A stretch of 60,557 nucleotides of DNA from an uncultured Anaerolineae bacterium (GCA_903838415.1 CAILYI010000006.1:1-60557); one strand, 5' to 3'. Shown: positions 8,640 through 17,304, counted from the stretch's first letter. Translations and numbers: made by a program. The notes: generated from the letters alone by a model not told the origin.

Positions 8640-9098
8640 ATGGATACCAAAATAGTCATCCAGTCTCAATACCTGGCCGCGCTGGCCATGCTCAAACAGG
8701 TCATTGTTAGGTGCCCGGCGGCATCCTGGGATGCTCCGGGCGATCAGGATAAATCCTGGAAGAAAGCCTATCACGCGCTTTTTTATGCTCACCTGTACCT
8801 GCAGGAGACCGAGCAGCACTTCCAGTTCTGGGAAAAGCATCATGACCCGGATACCGGGCAGCCCTTCACTCAGGCTGAAGTGCTGGAGTACCTGGCGTTT
8901 GTGGAGCAACAGGTCAGGGAGCGGGTTCCTGCGCTGAATCTGGAAGCGGAATCCGGTTTTGACTGGTTGCCCTTCAACAAACTGGAGCTTCAGTTTTATA
9001 ACATCCGCCATATTCAGCAGCACGCCGGTGAATTGTTTGAGCGACTGGGCGCGCGCGATCATATCGAATTCGACTGGGTGGGCCGAGAGCCCAGCTAA
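8640..9098 (+). CDS. DinB-like four-helix protein
   Basis: A 152-residue protein resembling the DinB/YfiT superfamily, whose members bind a metal through three histidines and often act as thiol-dependent transferases. Seen: KAYHALFYAHLYLQETEQHFQFW at about 40-60 and the C-terminal NIRHIQQHAGELFERLG, which matches the family's last helix. ATG 8640 follows a GGAG motif and lies 14 nt past the T-box terminator, so this gene, not valS, is first under T-box control. valS begins 20 nt after its stop. Why a DinB-like protein should respond to tRNA-Val charging is unclear. The function is not assigned. Confidence 0.75.
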   Translation: MDTKIVIQSQYLAALAMLKQVIVRCPAASWDAPGDQDKSWKKAYHALFYAHLYLQETEQHFQFWEKHHDPDTGQPFTQAEVLEYLAFVEQQVRERVPALNLEAESGFDWLPFNKLELQFYNIRHIQQHAGELFERLGARDHIEFDWVGREPS

Positions 9099-9118
9099 AA
9101 TCAATTTATGGAGCACGA

Positions 9119-11842
9119 ATGAGCACTTACGAACTTCCAAAAGCATACGATTTCAAAGATACCGAAAAACGTATCTACGCCATGTGGGAATCTGGCGGCT
9201 ACTTTCAGCCGCACAATGACCCGAACAAGCCCGGTTTCGACCCGGATGTGAAGACCTTTGTCATCACCATCCCGCCGCCGAACGTGACCGGCGAGCTGCA
9301 TACCGGTCACGCCATGTTCGTCAGCATCGAAGACCTGATGATCCGCTACCATCGCATGAAAGGGTATTCCACCCTGTGGGTGCCGGGAACTGACCATGCC
9401 GGGATCGCCACCCAGCTGATGGTGGAACGCATGCTCGTCAAGGAAGGTACCAGCCGCGAGCAGGTCGGGCGGGATGAATTCCTGCGCCGTACCTGGGCCT
9501 GGAAGGAAGAAAAAGGTGGGATGATCACCCAGCAAATCCGCCGCCTGGGAGCTTCCTGTGACTGGACGCGCGAACGCTTTACCCTGGATGACGGGCTCTC
9601 GAAAGCGGTGCGCGAGGCTTTTGTGCGCTTGTACGAAGCCGGGAAAATTTATCGCGGCCCGCGCCTGATCAACTGGTCACCGGGACTGAAAACCGCCGTC
9701 TCTGATCTGGAAGTGGAATATTCCGAAGAAGCCGGGACGCTGTACTACTTCAAATACATGCTGGCGGGCGATTCGGGCGAATACATCCCCGTTGCCACCA
9801 CCCGCCCGGAGACGATTCTTGGCGATACCGCCGTGGCTGTGCATCCTGACGATGAGCGCTACCAGCAATACATCGGCAAAAAGGTGATCGTGCCCATGCT
9901 CGGACGTGAAATCCCGGTCATTGCGGACGAATATGTGACCCGCGAATTTGGCACCGGCGCGCTAAAAATCACTCCCGGCCACGATCCGAATGACTATGAA
10001 ATTGGACAGCGCCACAACCTGGCCATCCTTTCGATGCTCGACCGGGAAGCCAAAGTGACGGAAGTCGGCGGTGCGTATGCGGGTCTGGATCGTTTCGTTT
10101 GCCGCAAAAAGCTGTGGGCCGATATGCAGGTCGCTGGATTGGTAATTAAAGAAGAACCGTACACGCTCAATGTGCCGCGTTCACAGCGCGGCGGCGAGAT
10201 CATCGAGCCGATGATTTCCACGCAGTGGTTCGTGCGCATCCAGGACCAGGCCGAAAAAGGCCTGGCGGCGGTCAAAAATGGCGATATCCGCATCGTGCCG
10301 GAACACTTTGAAAAGGTCTATTTCAACTGGCTGGAAAATATTACCGATTGGTGCATCAGCCGTCAGCTCTGGTGGGGACATCGCATCCCAGTCTGGTACT
10401 GCGCCGAATGCGGCAAACAGACTTGCACGCGCGAAGACCCGTCCGCCTGCGCCCACTGCGGTTCGAGCAAAATCGAACAGGATCCGGATGTGCTCGATAC
10501 CTGGTTCTCCTCCGGGCTGTGGCCTTTTTCCACGCTGGGTTGGCCGGAACAAACCCCCGATTTGAAGTATTTCTACCCAACCAGCTACATGGAAACCGGC
10601 TACGATATCCTGTTCTTCTGGGTGGCACGCATGATTATGAGCGGCCTGGAATTTACCGAACAGGCGCCCTTCCACACCGTCTACCTGCATGGACTGATCC
10701 GCGATGAGCATGGCCAGAAAATGTCCAAAACCAAAGGCAACGTGATCGATCCGCTGACTGTCATGGACGAACTCGGCACCGATGCGCTGCGCTTCACCAT
10801 GTTGGTCGGTTCCACCCCCGGCAAAGACTCCAACCTGAGCCTGAAAAAAGTGGAAGCCAATCGCAACTTCGCCAATAAACTGTGGAACGCGGGCCGCTTT
10901 GTGATCAATGCAATTGGTACAGCGGGAACTGGTAGTCTGGGACAAGCCCCCCAACCTGCCAATTTACCGAATACCATTCTACCAGCCTACACCCTCGCCG
11001 ATTCGTGGATTTGGGCCCGCCTGCAAAACCTGATCCGCGACGTGGAGCGCCTGTTCCAAACCTTCCAATATGGACAGGCCGGGCAGATGATCTACGACTT
11101 CCTATGGAGCGATTTTGCCGACTGGTATCTCGAAATCGCCAAAAACCAGTTGGCCCAGGGCGGCGCGCGCGCTTACAGCACCGCCGAAACCCTGCTGCGC
11201 GTGTTCGACATTTCGCTGCGCTTGCTGCATCCATTCACACCCTTCGTCACCGAAGAAATCTGGGGACATCTGCGCCGCGCCACGCTCACCTCCGCGTTCG
11301 CCGATCACATCCAGGATTGGCCCGAAGTGCTCATGGTTGCCAGCTGGCCGGAACCTCGCCCCGTGGAAGGCTGGGAAGCCGGGAAAATCGCCAGCTTCGA
11401 GCAAGTCCAGGAAGTGATTCGCACCATTCGCAACCTGCGTTCTGAGAAAAACGTCAAACCCAGCCTGAAACTGGCCGCCATCCTGGTGGATAAAACTGGC
11501 GAAGTCGGGCAGCAGGCTAAAATCATCGCGGCCTTGTCCGGTTTGGATGAAGGGCGACTTTCCATCCTTTCGGCTTTGGATGCTAAACCCGAGGGACACA
11601 TTGCGCTGGTGGCTGGTTCCGTGGAAATCTACCTGCCCCTGGCCGACTTCGTCGATCCTGCCGAGGAACTTGCCCGGCTGACGAAAGACCTGGCGGATGC
11701 CGAGTCGCACATCATCCGGCTGGAAACGCTTCTGACGAGTGATTTCGCCAAAAAAGCGCCCGCGCCGGTCGTTCAGAAGGAACGCGAAAAGCTGGCGGCG
11801 TACAAGGAAACAGCCGAGAAGCTCAAAGCACAAATGGGCTAA
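9119..11842 (+). CDS. valS: Valyl-tRNA synthetase
   Basis: A 907-residue class Ia synthetase that charges tRNA-Val. The HIGH-type motif is PPPNVTGELHTGHAM at about 51-65 and the KMSKS-type motif GQKMSKTKGN at about 532-541. A large CP1 editing insert with TTRPETILGDTAVAVHP near 225 removes mischarged threonine. A CxxC...CxxC zinc-knuckle-like segment (WYCAECGK...CAHCGSS) is near 425-450. The C-terminal coiled coil (about 840-907) is typical of ValS. It sits under the T-box leader through the upstream DinB-like gene. Confidence 0.97.
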   Translation: MSTYELPKAYDFKDTEKRIYAMWESGGYFQPHNDPNKPGFDPDVKTFVITIPPPNVTGELHTGHAMFVSIEDLMIRYHRMKGYSTLWVPGTDHAGIATQLMVERMLVKEGTSREQVGRDEFLRRTWAWKEEKGGMITQQIRRLGASCDWTRERFTLDDGLSKAVREAFVRLYEAGKIYRGPRLINWSPGLKTAVSDLEVEYSEEAGTLYYFKYMLAGDSGEYIPVATTRPETILGDTAVAVHPDDERYQQYIGKKVIVPMLGREIPVIADEYVTREFGTGALKITPGHDPNDYEIGQRHNLAILSMLDREAKVTEVGGAYAGLDRFVCRKKLWADMQVAGLVIKEEPYTLNVPRSQRGGEIIEPMISTQWFVRIQDQAEKGLAAVKNGDIRIVPEHFEKVYFNWLENITDWCISRQLWWGHRIPVWYCAECGKQTCTREDPSACAHCGSSKIEQDPDVLDTWFSSGLWPFSTLGWPEQTPDLKYFYPTSYMETGYDILFFWVARMIMSGLEFTEQAPFHTVYLHGLIRDEHGQKMSKTKGNVIDPLTVMDELGTDALRFTMLVGSTPGKDSNLSLKKVEANRNFANKLWNAGRFVINAIGTAGTGSLGQAPQPANLPNTILPAYTLADSWIWARLQNLIRDVERLFQTFQYGQAGQMIYDFLWSDFADWYLEIAKNQLAQGGARAYSTAETLLRVFDISLRLLHPFTPFVTEEIWGHLRRATLTSAFADHIQDWPEVLMVASWPEPRPVEGWEAGKIASFEQVQEVIRTIRNLRSEKNVKPSLKLAAILVDKTGEVGQQAKIIAALSGLDEGRLSILSALDAKPEGHIALVAGSVEIYLPLADFVDPAEELARLTKDLADAESHIIRLETLLTSDFAKKAPAPVVQKEREKLAAYKETAEKLKAQMG

Positions 11843-11892
11843 CCCTTGCGATCCGCCTTTTTTTATGATTATTGGCCTGTCATGGAAAAGTG

Positions 11893-11925
11893 TGACAAAT
11901 TACCTAAATTTAGCGATTTTTGTCA
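11893..11925. promoter_or_regulatory. Possible operator before ferredoxin
   Basis: TGACAAA (11893-11899) and TTTGTCA (11919-11925) form a 7-bp inverted repeat with 19 nt between, just upstream of the -35 box. The element TGTGACA also occurs near the Rieske gene (21148-21154). Binding factor unknown. Confidence 0.35.
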
Positions 11926-11926
11926 T

Positions 11927-11955
11927 TTGACACCATGCGCCAAGATAAGTATAAG
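11927..11955 (+). promoter_or_regulatory. Sigma70 promoter of ferredoxin gene
   Basis: TTGACA (11927-11932), exactly 17 nt, then TATAAG (11950-11955). A consensus -35 and good -10 predict strong expression. Confidence 0.8.
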
Positions 11956-11990
11956 CAAGGTAATCTCATTCAAATCAGGAGCGTGATACT

Positions 11991-12179
11991 ATGGCTATGA
12001 AAATTCAAGACGACTGCATTTCTTGTGGCGCCTGCCTGCCGGAATGCCCCACCGAATCAATCACCGAAGGCGATTCCATCTATGTCATCGATGCCAACAC
12101 TTGTGTGGAATGTGTCGGTCACCACGACGCCCCACGCTGCAAAGATGTTTGCCCGGTTGATTGCATCGTCAAAGCGTAA
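11991..12179 (+). CDS. 2[4Fe-4S] ferredoxin
   Basis: A 62-residue soluble electron carrier. The first cluster motif is CISCGACLPECP (C-X2-C-X2-C-X3-CP). The second is CVECVGHHDAPRCKDVCPVDC, where C-X2-C is followed by an eight-residue insertion before C-X3-C, as in Allochromatium/YfhL-type ferredoxins with one low-potential cluster. ATG 11991 is preceded by AGGAG; an alternative ATG is at 11997. It is monocistronic with its own promoter and terminator. The redox partner is not shown. Confidence 0.93.
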   Translation: MAMKIQDDCISCGACLPECPTESITEGDSIYVIDANTCVECVGHHDAPRCKDVCPVDCIVKA

Positions 12180-12201
12180 TAATACTGCGCATTGACTATC
12201 T

Positions 12202-12238
12202 CCGGGGCTGGTCACAAACCAGCCCCGGTTGTTTTATT
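12202..12238 (+). terminator. Terminator after ferredoxin
   Basis: CCGGGGCTGG and CCAGCCCCGG form a perfect 10-bp stem with a 7-nt loop, followed by TTGTTTTATT. Confidence 0.9.
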
Positions 12239-12249
12239 AACACATGGGG

Positions 12250-12255
12250 TATAAT
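12250..12255 (+). promoter_or_regulatory. -10 element before the FMN riboswitch
   Basis: A perfect TATAAT stands about 20 nt before the riboswitch begins. The -35 is weak (TTGTTT at 12229-12234, 15-nt spacer). Confidence 0.55.
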
Positions 12256-12271
12256 CATTAAAAGTTGATAT

Positions 12272-12462
12272 TCTTACCTTCGGGGCAGGGTGACACCTGC
12301 ACGGCACCAAACGCGGTGCGTTGCAAGTGAATTCCCGATCGGTGGTACAGCCCACGAGCGCGACAAAAAGCGCATGATGCGGTGACAGCGCACCCACGGA
12401 ATAAAGTGAGTGTGGTGAATTCCGCAGCCGACGGTTACAGTCCGGATAAAAGAAGGTGACGG
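12272..12462 (+). promoter_or_regulatory. FMN riboswitch (RFN element)
   Basis: Conserved RFN blocks are present in order: CTTCGGGGCAGGGTG at 12279-12293, GAATTCCCGATCGGTGGT near 12329-12346, AGCCCACGAGCG, then GTGAATTCCGCAGCCGACGG from about 12415 and the closing ACAGTCCGGATAAAAGAAGG. The helix between the second and third blocks is enlarged by a variable arm. FMN binding normally stabilises a downstream terminator, and two such hairpins follow. It controls the ABC transporter genes, so they are probably for a flavin precursor. Confidence 0.93.
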
Positions 12463-12491
12463 CCCAATTTGGGTTTGTTTTGTCGTCAGTG

Positions 12492-12531
12492 CCCCGAAAA
12501 CGCGCGAGAGCGATCGTTTTCGGGGTTTTTA
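12492..12531 (+). terminator. First expression-platform terminator of the FMN riboswitch
   Basis: CCCCGAAAACG and CGTTTTCGGGG form an 11-bp stem around 12 nt, followed by TTTTT. It lies about 30 nt after the aptamer, where a ligand-controlled terminator is expected. Confidence 0.85.
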
Positions 12532-12550
12532 TGACTGCAAACTATTTTCA

Positions 12551-12585
12551 CGCCCCGCAGGTTCCCTCCGGGGTGTTTTGTTTTT
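12551..12585 (+). terminator. Second hairpin terminator before ribX-like gene
   Basis: CGCCCCG pairs with CGGGGTG (one G-U) across an 11-nt loop and is followed by TTTTGTTTTT. Two terminators in tandem stand between the aptamer and the first transporter gene. Confidence 0.7.
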
Positions 12586-12614
12586 CTGATTCATGTGCGT
12601 AATTCTTAACGTCT

Positions 12615-13418
12615 TTGGACTTGAACCTCGTGCGCCAATTTGAAAGTTACACCAACCGCGGTCTTTGGAAACAAACCCATTGGATTCCGCCTGTTGTTTT
12701 TTTGCTGGCCCTGATTGCCTGGGATTTGCTCGCGCGTTTGGCAGGTTTACCGCCGTTCATTTTGCCGTCGCCTTTGTTGGTGGCTGAACGATTTATCCAG
12801 GCGATCTCGGATGGCAGCCTGCTCCGTCATACCGGCGTGACTCTGTTCGAAGTGTTGATGGGATTGCTGGTTGGGGCTGGCAGCGCCATTTTGATGGGTT
12901 ACGCCATCGCCAAATCGCGGATTTTTGAGCGGCTGGTTTCGCCGTTCCTGGTTGCCAGCCAGGCCGTGCCGATTGTGGCGATCGCGCCTTTGCTGGTAAT
13001 CTGGTTTGGGCAGGGTATCTACTCAAAAGTGATTATCTGCGCGTTGATTGTCTTCTTTCCGGTGCTGGTCAATACGGTGGTGGGATTGCGCGCCGTGCCG
13101 CGTTCACTGAATGAGCTGATGCGTTCCCTGCATGCCACACGCTGGCAGATGCTGCGCCATCTCGAAATTCCCGCGGCGCTGCCGGTTTTCCTGGGCGGCC
13201 TGCGGATTGGGGCAACGCTCTCGGTCATTGGGGCAGTTGTCGGGGAGTTTGTCGGCGCCGATAAAGGCTTGGGATTTCTTATCAATGTGGGGCGCGGTCA
13301 ATATGATACAGCGCTGGTTTTCGTCGCCGTAATTACGCTGGTGGCGCTGGCGCTGGCGCTGTACGGCACCGTCATCTTGCTGGAAACGCGCTTTCTGGCC
13401 TGGCAGGAAAAGCCCTAA
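12615..13418 (+). CDS. ABC transporter permease, probable riboflavin importer (RibX-like)
   Basis: A 267-residue inner-membrane permease of the BPD (SsuC/TauC/ThiX) family with about six helices. The EAA coupling loop HATRWQMLRHLEIPAALPVF is near residues 173-192 and is followed by GGLRIGATLSVIGAVVGEFVG. The start is uncertain: TTG 12615 is the longest, TTG 12621 and GTG 12630 are alternatives, and no clear ribosome site is seen. It is the first gene after the FMN riboswitch. In Chloroflexi, riboswitch-linked transporters of this kind have been proposed as riboflavin importers (RibXY), so flavin is a much better guess than taurine or nitrate. The symbol is left empty because the start and substrate are unproven. 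Confidence 0.85.
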   Translation: MDLNLVRQFESYTNRGLWKQTHWIPPVVFLLALIAWDLLARLAGLPPFILPSPLLVAERFIQAISDGSLLRHTGVTLFEVLMGLLVGAGSAILMGYAIAKSRIFERLVSPFLVASQAVPIVAIAPLLVIWFGQGIYSKVIICALIVFFPVLVNTVVGLRAVPRSLNELMRSLHATRWQMLRHLEIPAALPVFLGGLRIGATLSVIGAVVGEFVGADKGLGFLINVGRGQYDTALVFVAVITLVALALALYGTVILLETRFLAWQEKP

Positions 13419-13448
13419 AATCATGAATGAATATTTTTGGAGATATGA

Positions 13449-14441
13449 ATGTTAAAGAAACTCGCTTTTTTTCTGCTTATCACTGCCCTGATTGCTGCTT
13501 GCGCTCCTAAGCCCACGCCCATCGCTGCGCCAACAACCAAGCCGCTGGTGCATATCAAAGTGCCGATGGGCTACATCCCAAACATCCAATACGCGCCGTT
13601 TTATGTGGCCGTGGAACGCGGCTATTTTAAAGACGCGGGCCTTGAAATTGAATTTGACTATTCATTTGAAACCGATGGCGCGGCGCTCGTGGGCGCAAAC
13701 AAGCTCCAATTTGCGCTGGTTTCGGGCGAGCAGGTTTTGCTGGCGCGCTCGCAGGGGCTGCCCATCACCTGCGTGGTGGCCTGGTATCAGCAATATCCGA
13801 TTTCAATCATCTCGATGGCTGATAAAAATCTCAAAGCTCCGCAAAACCTGCGTGGCAAGAAAATTGGCCTGCCGGGTTTGTTTGGCGCCAATTACGTCGG
13901 TTTGCGCGCCTTATTGTACGCTGCCGGGATTAAGGAAAGCGATGTGACGCTCGATTCGATCGGTTTTACACAGGTGGAAGCCCTGGCCGGAGGCCGCGAA
14001 GAAGCTGTGGTCGGTTACGCCGCCAACGAACCGGTTGTGCTGCGTTCCAAAGGTTACGCCGTCAATGAAATTCGCGTGGCCGATTATGTTCAACTGGCCT
14101 CCAACGGCATCATCACCAATGAAACGGTCATCGCCGAAAACCCCGAATTGGTGCGAGCTTTCGTGGCGGCCTTTCTGCAAGGTCTGCAGGATACCATCAC
14201 TGACCCCGATGCCGCTTATGACATCAGCAAAATATATGTCGAGAACCTTTCCCAGGCTGACTCATCTGTTCAAAAACAGATTTTGGGCACTTCTATCGAG
14301 CAATGGCGTGCCGCGGTGCCGGGAAAATCAGATCCGGTGGCCTGGTCCAATATGCAAAAAGTTTTATTGGATATGAAGCTGTATACTGACGCCGTTGATT
14401 TGACAAAGGCCTTCACGAACGATTTTTTACCGCCACAATGA
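13449..14441 (+). CDS. NMT1/THI5-type substrate-binding lipoprotein, probable riboflavin binder (RibY-like)
   Basis: A 330-residue extracytoplasmic binding protein. The signal peptide ends in the lipobox ITALIAAC-A, giving a lipid-anchored Cys near residue 18. KVPMGYIPNIQYAPFYVAVERGYFKDAGLEIEF at about 37-70 is the typical N-terminal NMT1/THI5 segment that binds pyrimidine-like or flavin ligands. It is followed by the hinge strands LRGKKIGLPGLFGANY and AGGREEAVVGYAANEP. ATG 13449 has GGAGA upstream. It is the second gene of the FMN-riboswitch operon, so the likely ligand is riboflavin. Hydroxymethylpyrimidine is the alternative suggested by family alone. Confidence 0.88.
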   Translation: MLKKLAFFLLITALIAACAPKPTPIAAPTTKPLVHIKVPMGYIPNIQYAPFYVAVERGYFKDAGLEIEFDYSFETDGAALVGANKLQFALVSGEQVLLARSQGLPITCVVAWYQQYPISIISMADKNLKAPQNLRGKKIGLPGLFGANYVGLRALLYAAGIKESDVTLDSIGFTQVEALAGGREEAVVGYAANEPVVLRSKGYAVNEIRVADYVQLASNGIITNETVIAENPELVRAFVAAFLQGLQDTITDPDAAYDISKIYVENLSQADSSVQKQILGTSIEQWRAAVPGKSDPVAWSNMQKVLLDMKLYTDAVDLTKAFTNDFLPPQ

Positions 14442-15193
14442 CGAACACCCTGACCAACCCGGAACTTACTGTCAGCGACTTGAGCGCGGTCTTCCCTGAT
14501 GGGAATGGCGGCTTGCATGCGCTCGGTTCCGTCACCTTTTCCGTCTGCCCGAGGGAATTTCTGTGCGTACTGGGTCCATCTGGCAGCGGAAAAAGCACCC
14601 TACTCAGAATCCTGGCTGGTATACTGCCTCCCACTTCCGGCAGCGTGGCGTTTGACGGGTCTCAGCCGCCCCGTATCGGCTTCGTTTTCCAACAGGCCAA
14701 TCTCATGCCCTGGCGGACGGTCCGTGAAAATATCACTCTGCCAATCGAACTCGAAAATATCCCTGCCGCGCAGGCTTATCAAAAAGCGCAGGAATTGATC
14801 GAACTGGTTGGCCTGGATGGATTTGAAACGTCCCTGCCGCGTGATCTTTCGGGCGGCATGGCGCAGCGGGTTGCCCTGGCGCGCGCGCTGGCGCACGACC
14901 CGGATATTCTCCTGCTCGATGAACCTTTCGGTTCGCTGGATGCGCTGACGCGTGAACGCATGTGGACGGAGCTTTCACGCATTTGGCAGGCGCGCCAGAA
15001 AACCGTCATCATGGTCACGCATTCGATCAGTGAAGCCTTGTTCCTGGCGGATCGCGTTTTGGTGCTGACCGCCCGCCCTGGCCGAATCAAGCTGGACTTG
15101 CCGGTCGACCTGCCTCGTCCGCGTGATGACGAAATGCGCTACACCGCGCACTTCGGCCAGCTGGCCAGAAAATTGAAGGAAGCGATCGAGTAA
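14438..15193 (+). CDS. ABC transporter ATP-binding protein of the FMN-riboswitch operon
   Basis: A 251-residue nucleotide-binding subunit. Walker A GPSGSGKST is at 46-54, Q-loop FVFQQAN near 87, signature LSGGMAQRVALARAL at about 134-148 and Walker B DILLLDEPFGSLD just after 150, with switch His in MVTHSISEA. It belongs to the SsuB/TauB/ThiZ group that energises NMT1-type importers. The ATG overlaps the binding-protein stop by four bases (ATGA), indicating translational coupling. A terminator follows. Confidence 0.93.
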   Translation: MTNTLTNPELTVSDLSAVFPDGNGGLHALGSVTFSVCPREFLCVLGPSGSGKSTLLRILAGILPPTSGSVAFDGSQPPRIGFVFQQANLMPWRTVRENITLPIELENIPAAQAYQKAQELIELVGLDGFETSLPRDLSGGMAQRVALARALAHDPDILLLDEPFGSLDALTRERMWTELSRIWQARQKTVIMVTHSISEALFLADRVLVLTARPGRIKLDLPVDLPRPRDDEMRYTAHFGQLARKLKEAIE

Positions 15194-15208
15194 TTCCCTG
15201 GTGAATCA

Positions 15209-15247
15209 AAATCCCCGTTTTCTTTGCGAGAGCGGGGATTTTATATT
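15209..15247 (+). terminator. Terminator after the ABC operon
   Basis: AATCCCCG pairs with CGGGGATT across a 15-nt loop, then TTATATTT. The A-rich 5' side could also serve the convergent gene. Confidence 0.7.
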
Positions 15248-15279
15248 TAAGTGACTATCACGCGGCCCGAAATTGCGGC

Positions 15280-17304
15280 CTATTGTTCAGCGACAAATAG
15301 CGTCAGCACATAGCCGCGCCGTCCGAGGGTGTCGCGCACAAAAACCCATTCATTTTTCTTGCCAATGCGCCCGCGAACTTCAGCTTGATTCGCTTCCATC
15401 ACGCGCAGTAAAGCCCCAACCGGCTCATTGACAATTACCGGGGCGACATGCGCCGGTTTTTGGCGCAAGCTCAAACCGGCGCTTCCGGCATTGCTCAAAA
15501 CGACCAGAATCATGTCACCGCTTGACGTACTGACAGGAGGTGTGACGGGGGGAGTTTCCACTACGGGTGGCGTGGTTGGTGTGGGCGTTACCACTACGGG
15601 CGGTGTGCTCGGAACTGGCTCTGGAACCGGCACAGGCTCGACTGGCACGGCTGGCAGGGCGGCATACAGCGTTTTAAAGGCATTGTAGCCATTCGCTATC
15701 AAGCCGCCGTAGTAGGCCGCCTGCCCACTTCCGTTGTAGATGGTGGCAAACAGGGTGTAATTCTTAGCCTGCAAGGCTTTGACTGCGCCCCCATTCGGAA
15801 GAACGCCCTGAATGAAATCAAAGAACCCGATGACCTGGTCGCGTTCGCTGCGGGCGAAGGCGGTAAACATATCCTGCACGCTGGCGTAGCCAATCACTGA
15901 GTAGTTGAATCCCATGATTTGCGGGGCGCCCATACTGATCGACAACATCGCTGCGGTTTCATCCAGCGCCCGGGCGAAGTTGAAAACTTCCCATTCGCGT
16001 GCCTGGTTGCCGTGGAAATCTATCCACGCGCCTTGGGCATCGGAGCGCCATTTGTGACCTATCCAACGTTGGCCGAGGTCAAAAGTGAAGAATTTATTGA
16101 ACTTATCGACGTTGTTCTTGCCCCAATAATTATAAAACAGGTGATTTTCAAAACGGATGAGAGTCCGCCCATCCGTGCCGAAAGCCTGTCCTCCTGATTC
16201 GACGGCGAACACGGCGACCGCGGTGCCCGGTTCAATGGACAGAGAATTCGCCATCGGTTCGAAAATGCCGCCATAACGGTTCCAGATGGTCGCTACGAGG
16301 TGGTAGGTGCCAGATTGAGCGGCAGAAGCCGTCAGCTGGCGATTGGCTGCCGCCGAGGTTGGGGTGCTTTGGAAGTTATCCCCAACTGAGGGCCGAACCC
16401 GTTTAATCGTACCGGAGGTCGCAGGCGGTGTGGGGGTGACCGTTGAAGTTGAAGGTGTGGTTGTCGTTGAGGATGTCGTGGAACCGGTGGCAGCGACACT
16501 ATCCACATACCAGGCGGCCACATAGCCTTCAGTTCCGGCTGCGTTGCGGATGTTCAGCCATTGTTCATTCACCCCAATTTTGGGTTTGGCGGTGGCTTCG
16601 GGCTCAATCACTTTCAAGTACGTGCCCGGGTATTCGAATGTCAGTGTGTCGGAGGATGTATTGGGGGCGGAGCGCACGCGCAGACCGGCCGGAACCTGGT
16701 CGCCGACGCGCACATACATGCTGCCATCTGTTGTGGAGGGCGGTGCGACGGCTGGAGAGCCATCCCCGGCGGTTTGGCATTCGAAAAAAATGGCGGCAGT
16801 GATCGCGTGTTTGAAATCTTTGCCCTGGCTGTAGCGCGTCATGAGCGAGATTTCTTTGCCTTGTTCCGTGGGATAAGGCCAGGGATCGAGAATTAGGAAA
16901 TCTTTGCCCATTTTGGCATACGCCACCACCCAGTGGGTTTGCAGTCCGGATCTGGGAGAGCTGTCCACTTCCAGGATGACCGGTTGCCCGGCGGCGATTG
17001 CGCCGCTGATGGCGTCAATTGGAGCGTCGGTATCGCGGCACAGCACCAGGTTTTTGTATTTCACTTTGGGGTAAATGGCGCTGACAGCACCCCAGACAAT
17101 CGCATCCTGCACAAAGCCGCCACGCTGCTTGAGTTTGGTATTGAGTGTATCGGGGGTTTCCGGGTAGCCAAAGCCGCTCAACCACATGCAGACGCTGGTC
17201 ATGGCGCAGCCATACGCGCCGATGGTGGAGTTTTTGCCAAAGCCCAGGCCGGTATTTTTCCAGCGTGGATCCTGTTGAGAAATATTCACGAGTTGGAAGG
17301 GCAT
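15280..17304 (-). CDS. Multidomain C39-like peptidase / N-acetylmuramidase with SH3-like domains
   Basis: A 674-residue cell-wall-type hydrolase. Residues 1-180 are a C39_2-like papain fold: Cys33 in GAYGCAMTSVCM, His near 124 in QTHWVVAYAK, and Asp in LILDPWPYP. An SH3-like segment (VPAGLRVRSAPNTSSDTLTF...) spans about 200-275, then a Ser/Thr/Pro linker. About 320-545 matches the muramidase (DUF3380) family: AVFAVESGGQAFGTDGRTLI carries the probable catalytic Glu, followed by RFENHLF and MGAPQIMGFNY. A Pro/Val/Thr linker and a C-terminal SH3-like domain finish it. There is no signal peptide or membrane helix at the N-terminus, which is odd for a wall hydrolase. It could be a lysin of phage origin, a contractile-system effector, or secreted by a non-classical route. 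Confidence 0.8.
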   Translation of the reverse strand: MPFQLVNISQQDPRWKNTGLGFGKNSTIGAYGCAMTSVCMWLSGFGYPETPDTLNTKLKQRGGFVQDAIVWGAVSAIYPKVKYKNLVLCRDTDAPIDAISGAIAAGQPVILEVDSSPRSGLQTHWVVAYAKMGKDFLILDPWPYPTEQGKEISLMTRYSQGKDFKHAITAAIFFECQTAGDGSPAVAPPSTTDGSMYVRVGDQVPAGLRVRSAPNTSSDTLTFEYPGTYLKVIEPEATAKPKIGVNEQWLNIRNAAGTEGYVAAWYVDSVAATGSTTSSTTTTPSTSTVTPTPPATSGTIKRVRPSVGDNFQSTPTSAAANRQLTASAAQSGTYHLVATIWNRYGGIFEPMANSLSIEPGTAVAVFAVESGGQAFGTDGRTLIRFENHLFYNYWGKNNVDKFNKFFTFDLGQRWIGHKWRSDAQGAWIDFHGNQAREWEVFNFARALDETAAMLSISMGAPQIMGFNYSVIGYASVQDMFTAFARSERDQVIGFFDFIQGVLPNGGAVKALQAKNYTLFATIYNGSGQAAYYGGLIANGYNAFKTLYAALPAVPVEPVPVPEPVPSTPPVVVTPTPTTPPVVETPPVTPPVSTSSGDMILVVLSNAGSAGLSLRQKPAHVAPVIVNEPVGALLRVMEANQAEVRGRIGKKNEWVFVRDTLGRRGYVLTLFVAEQ

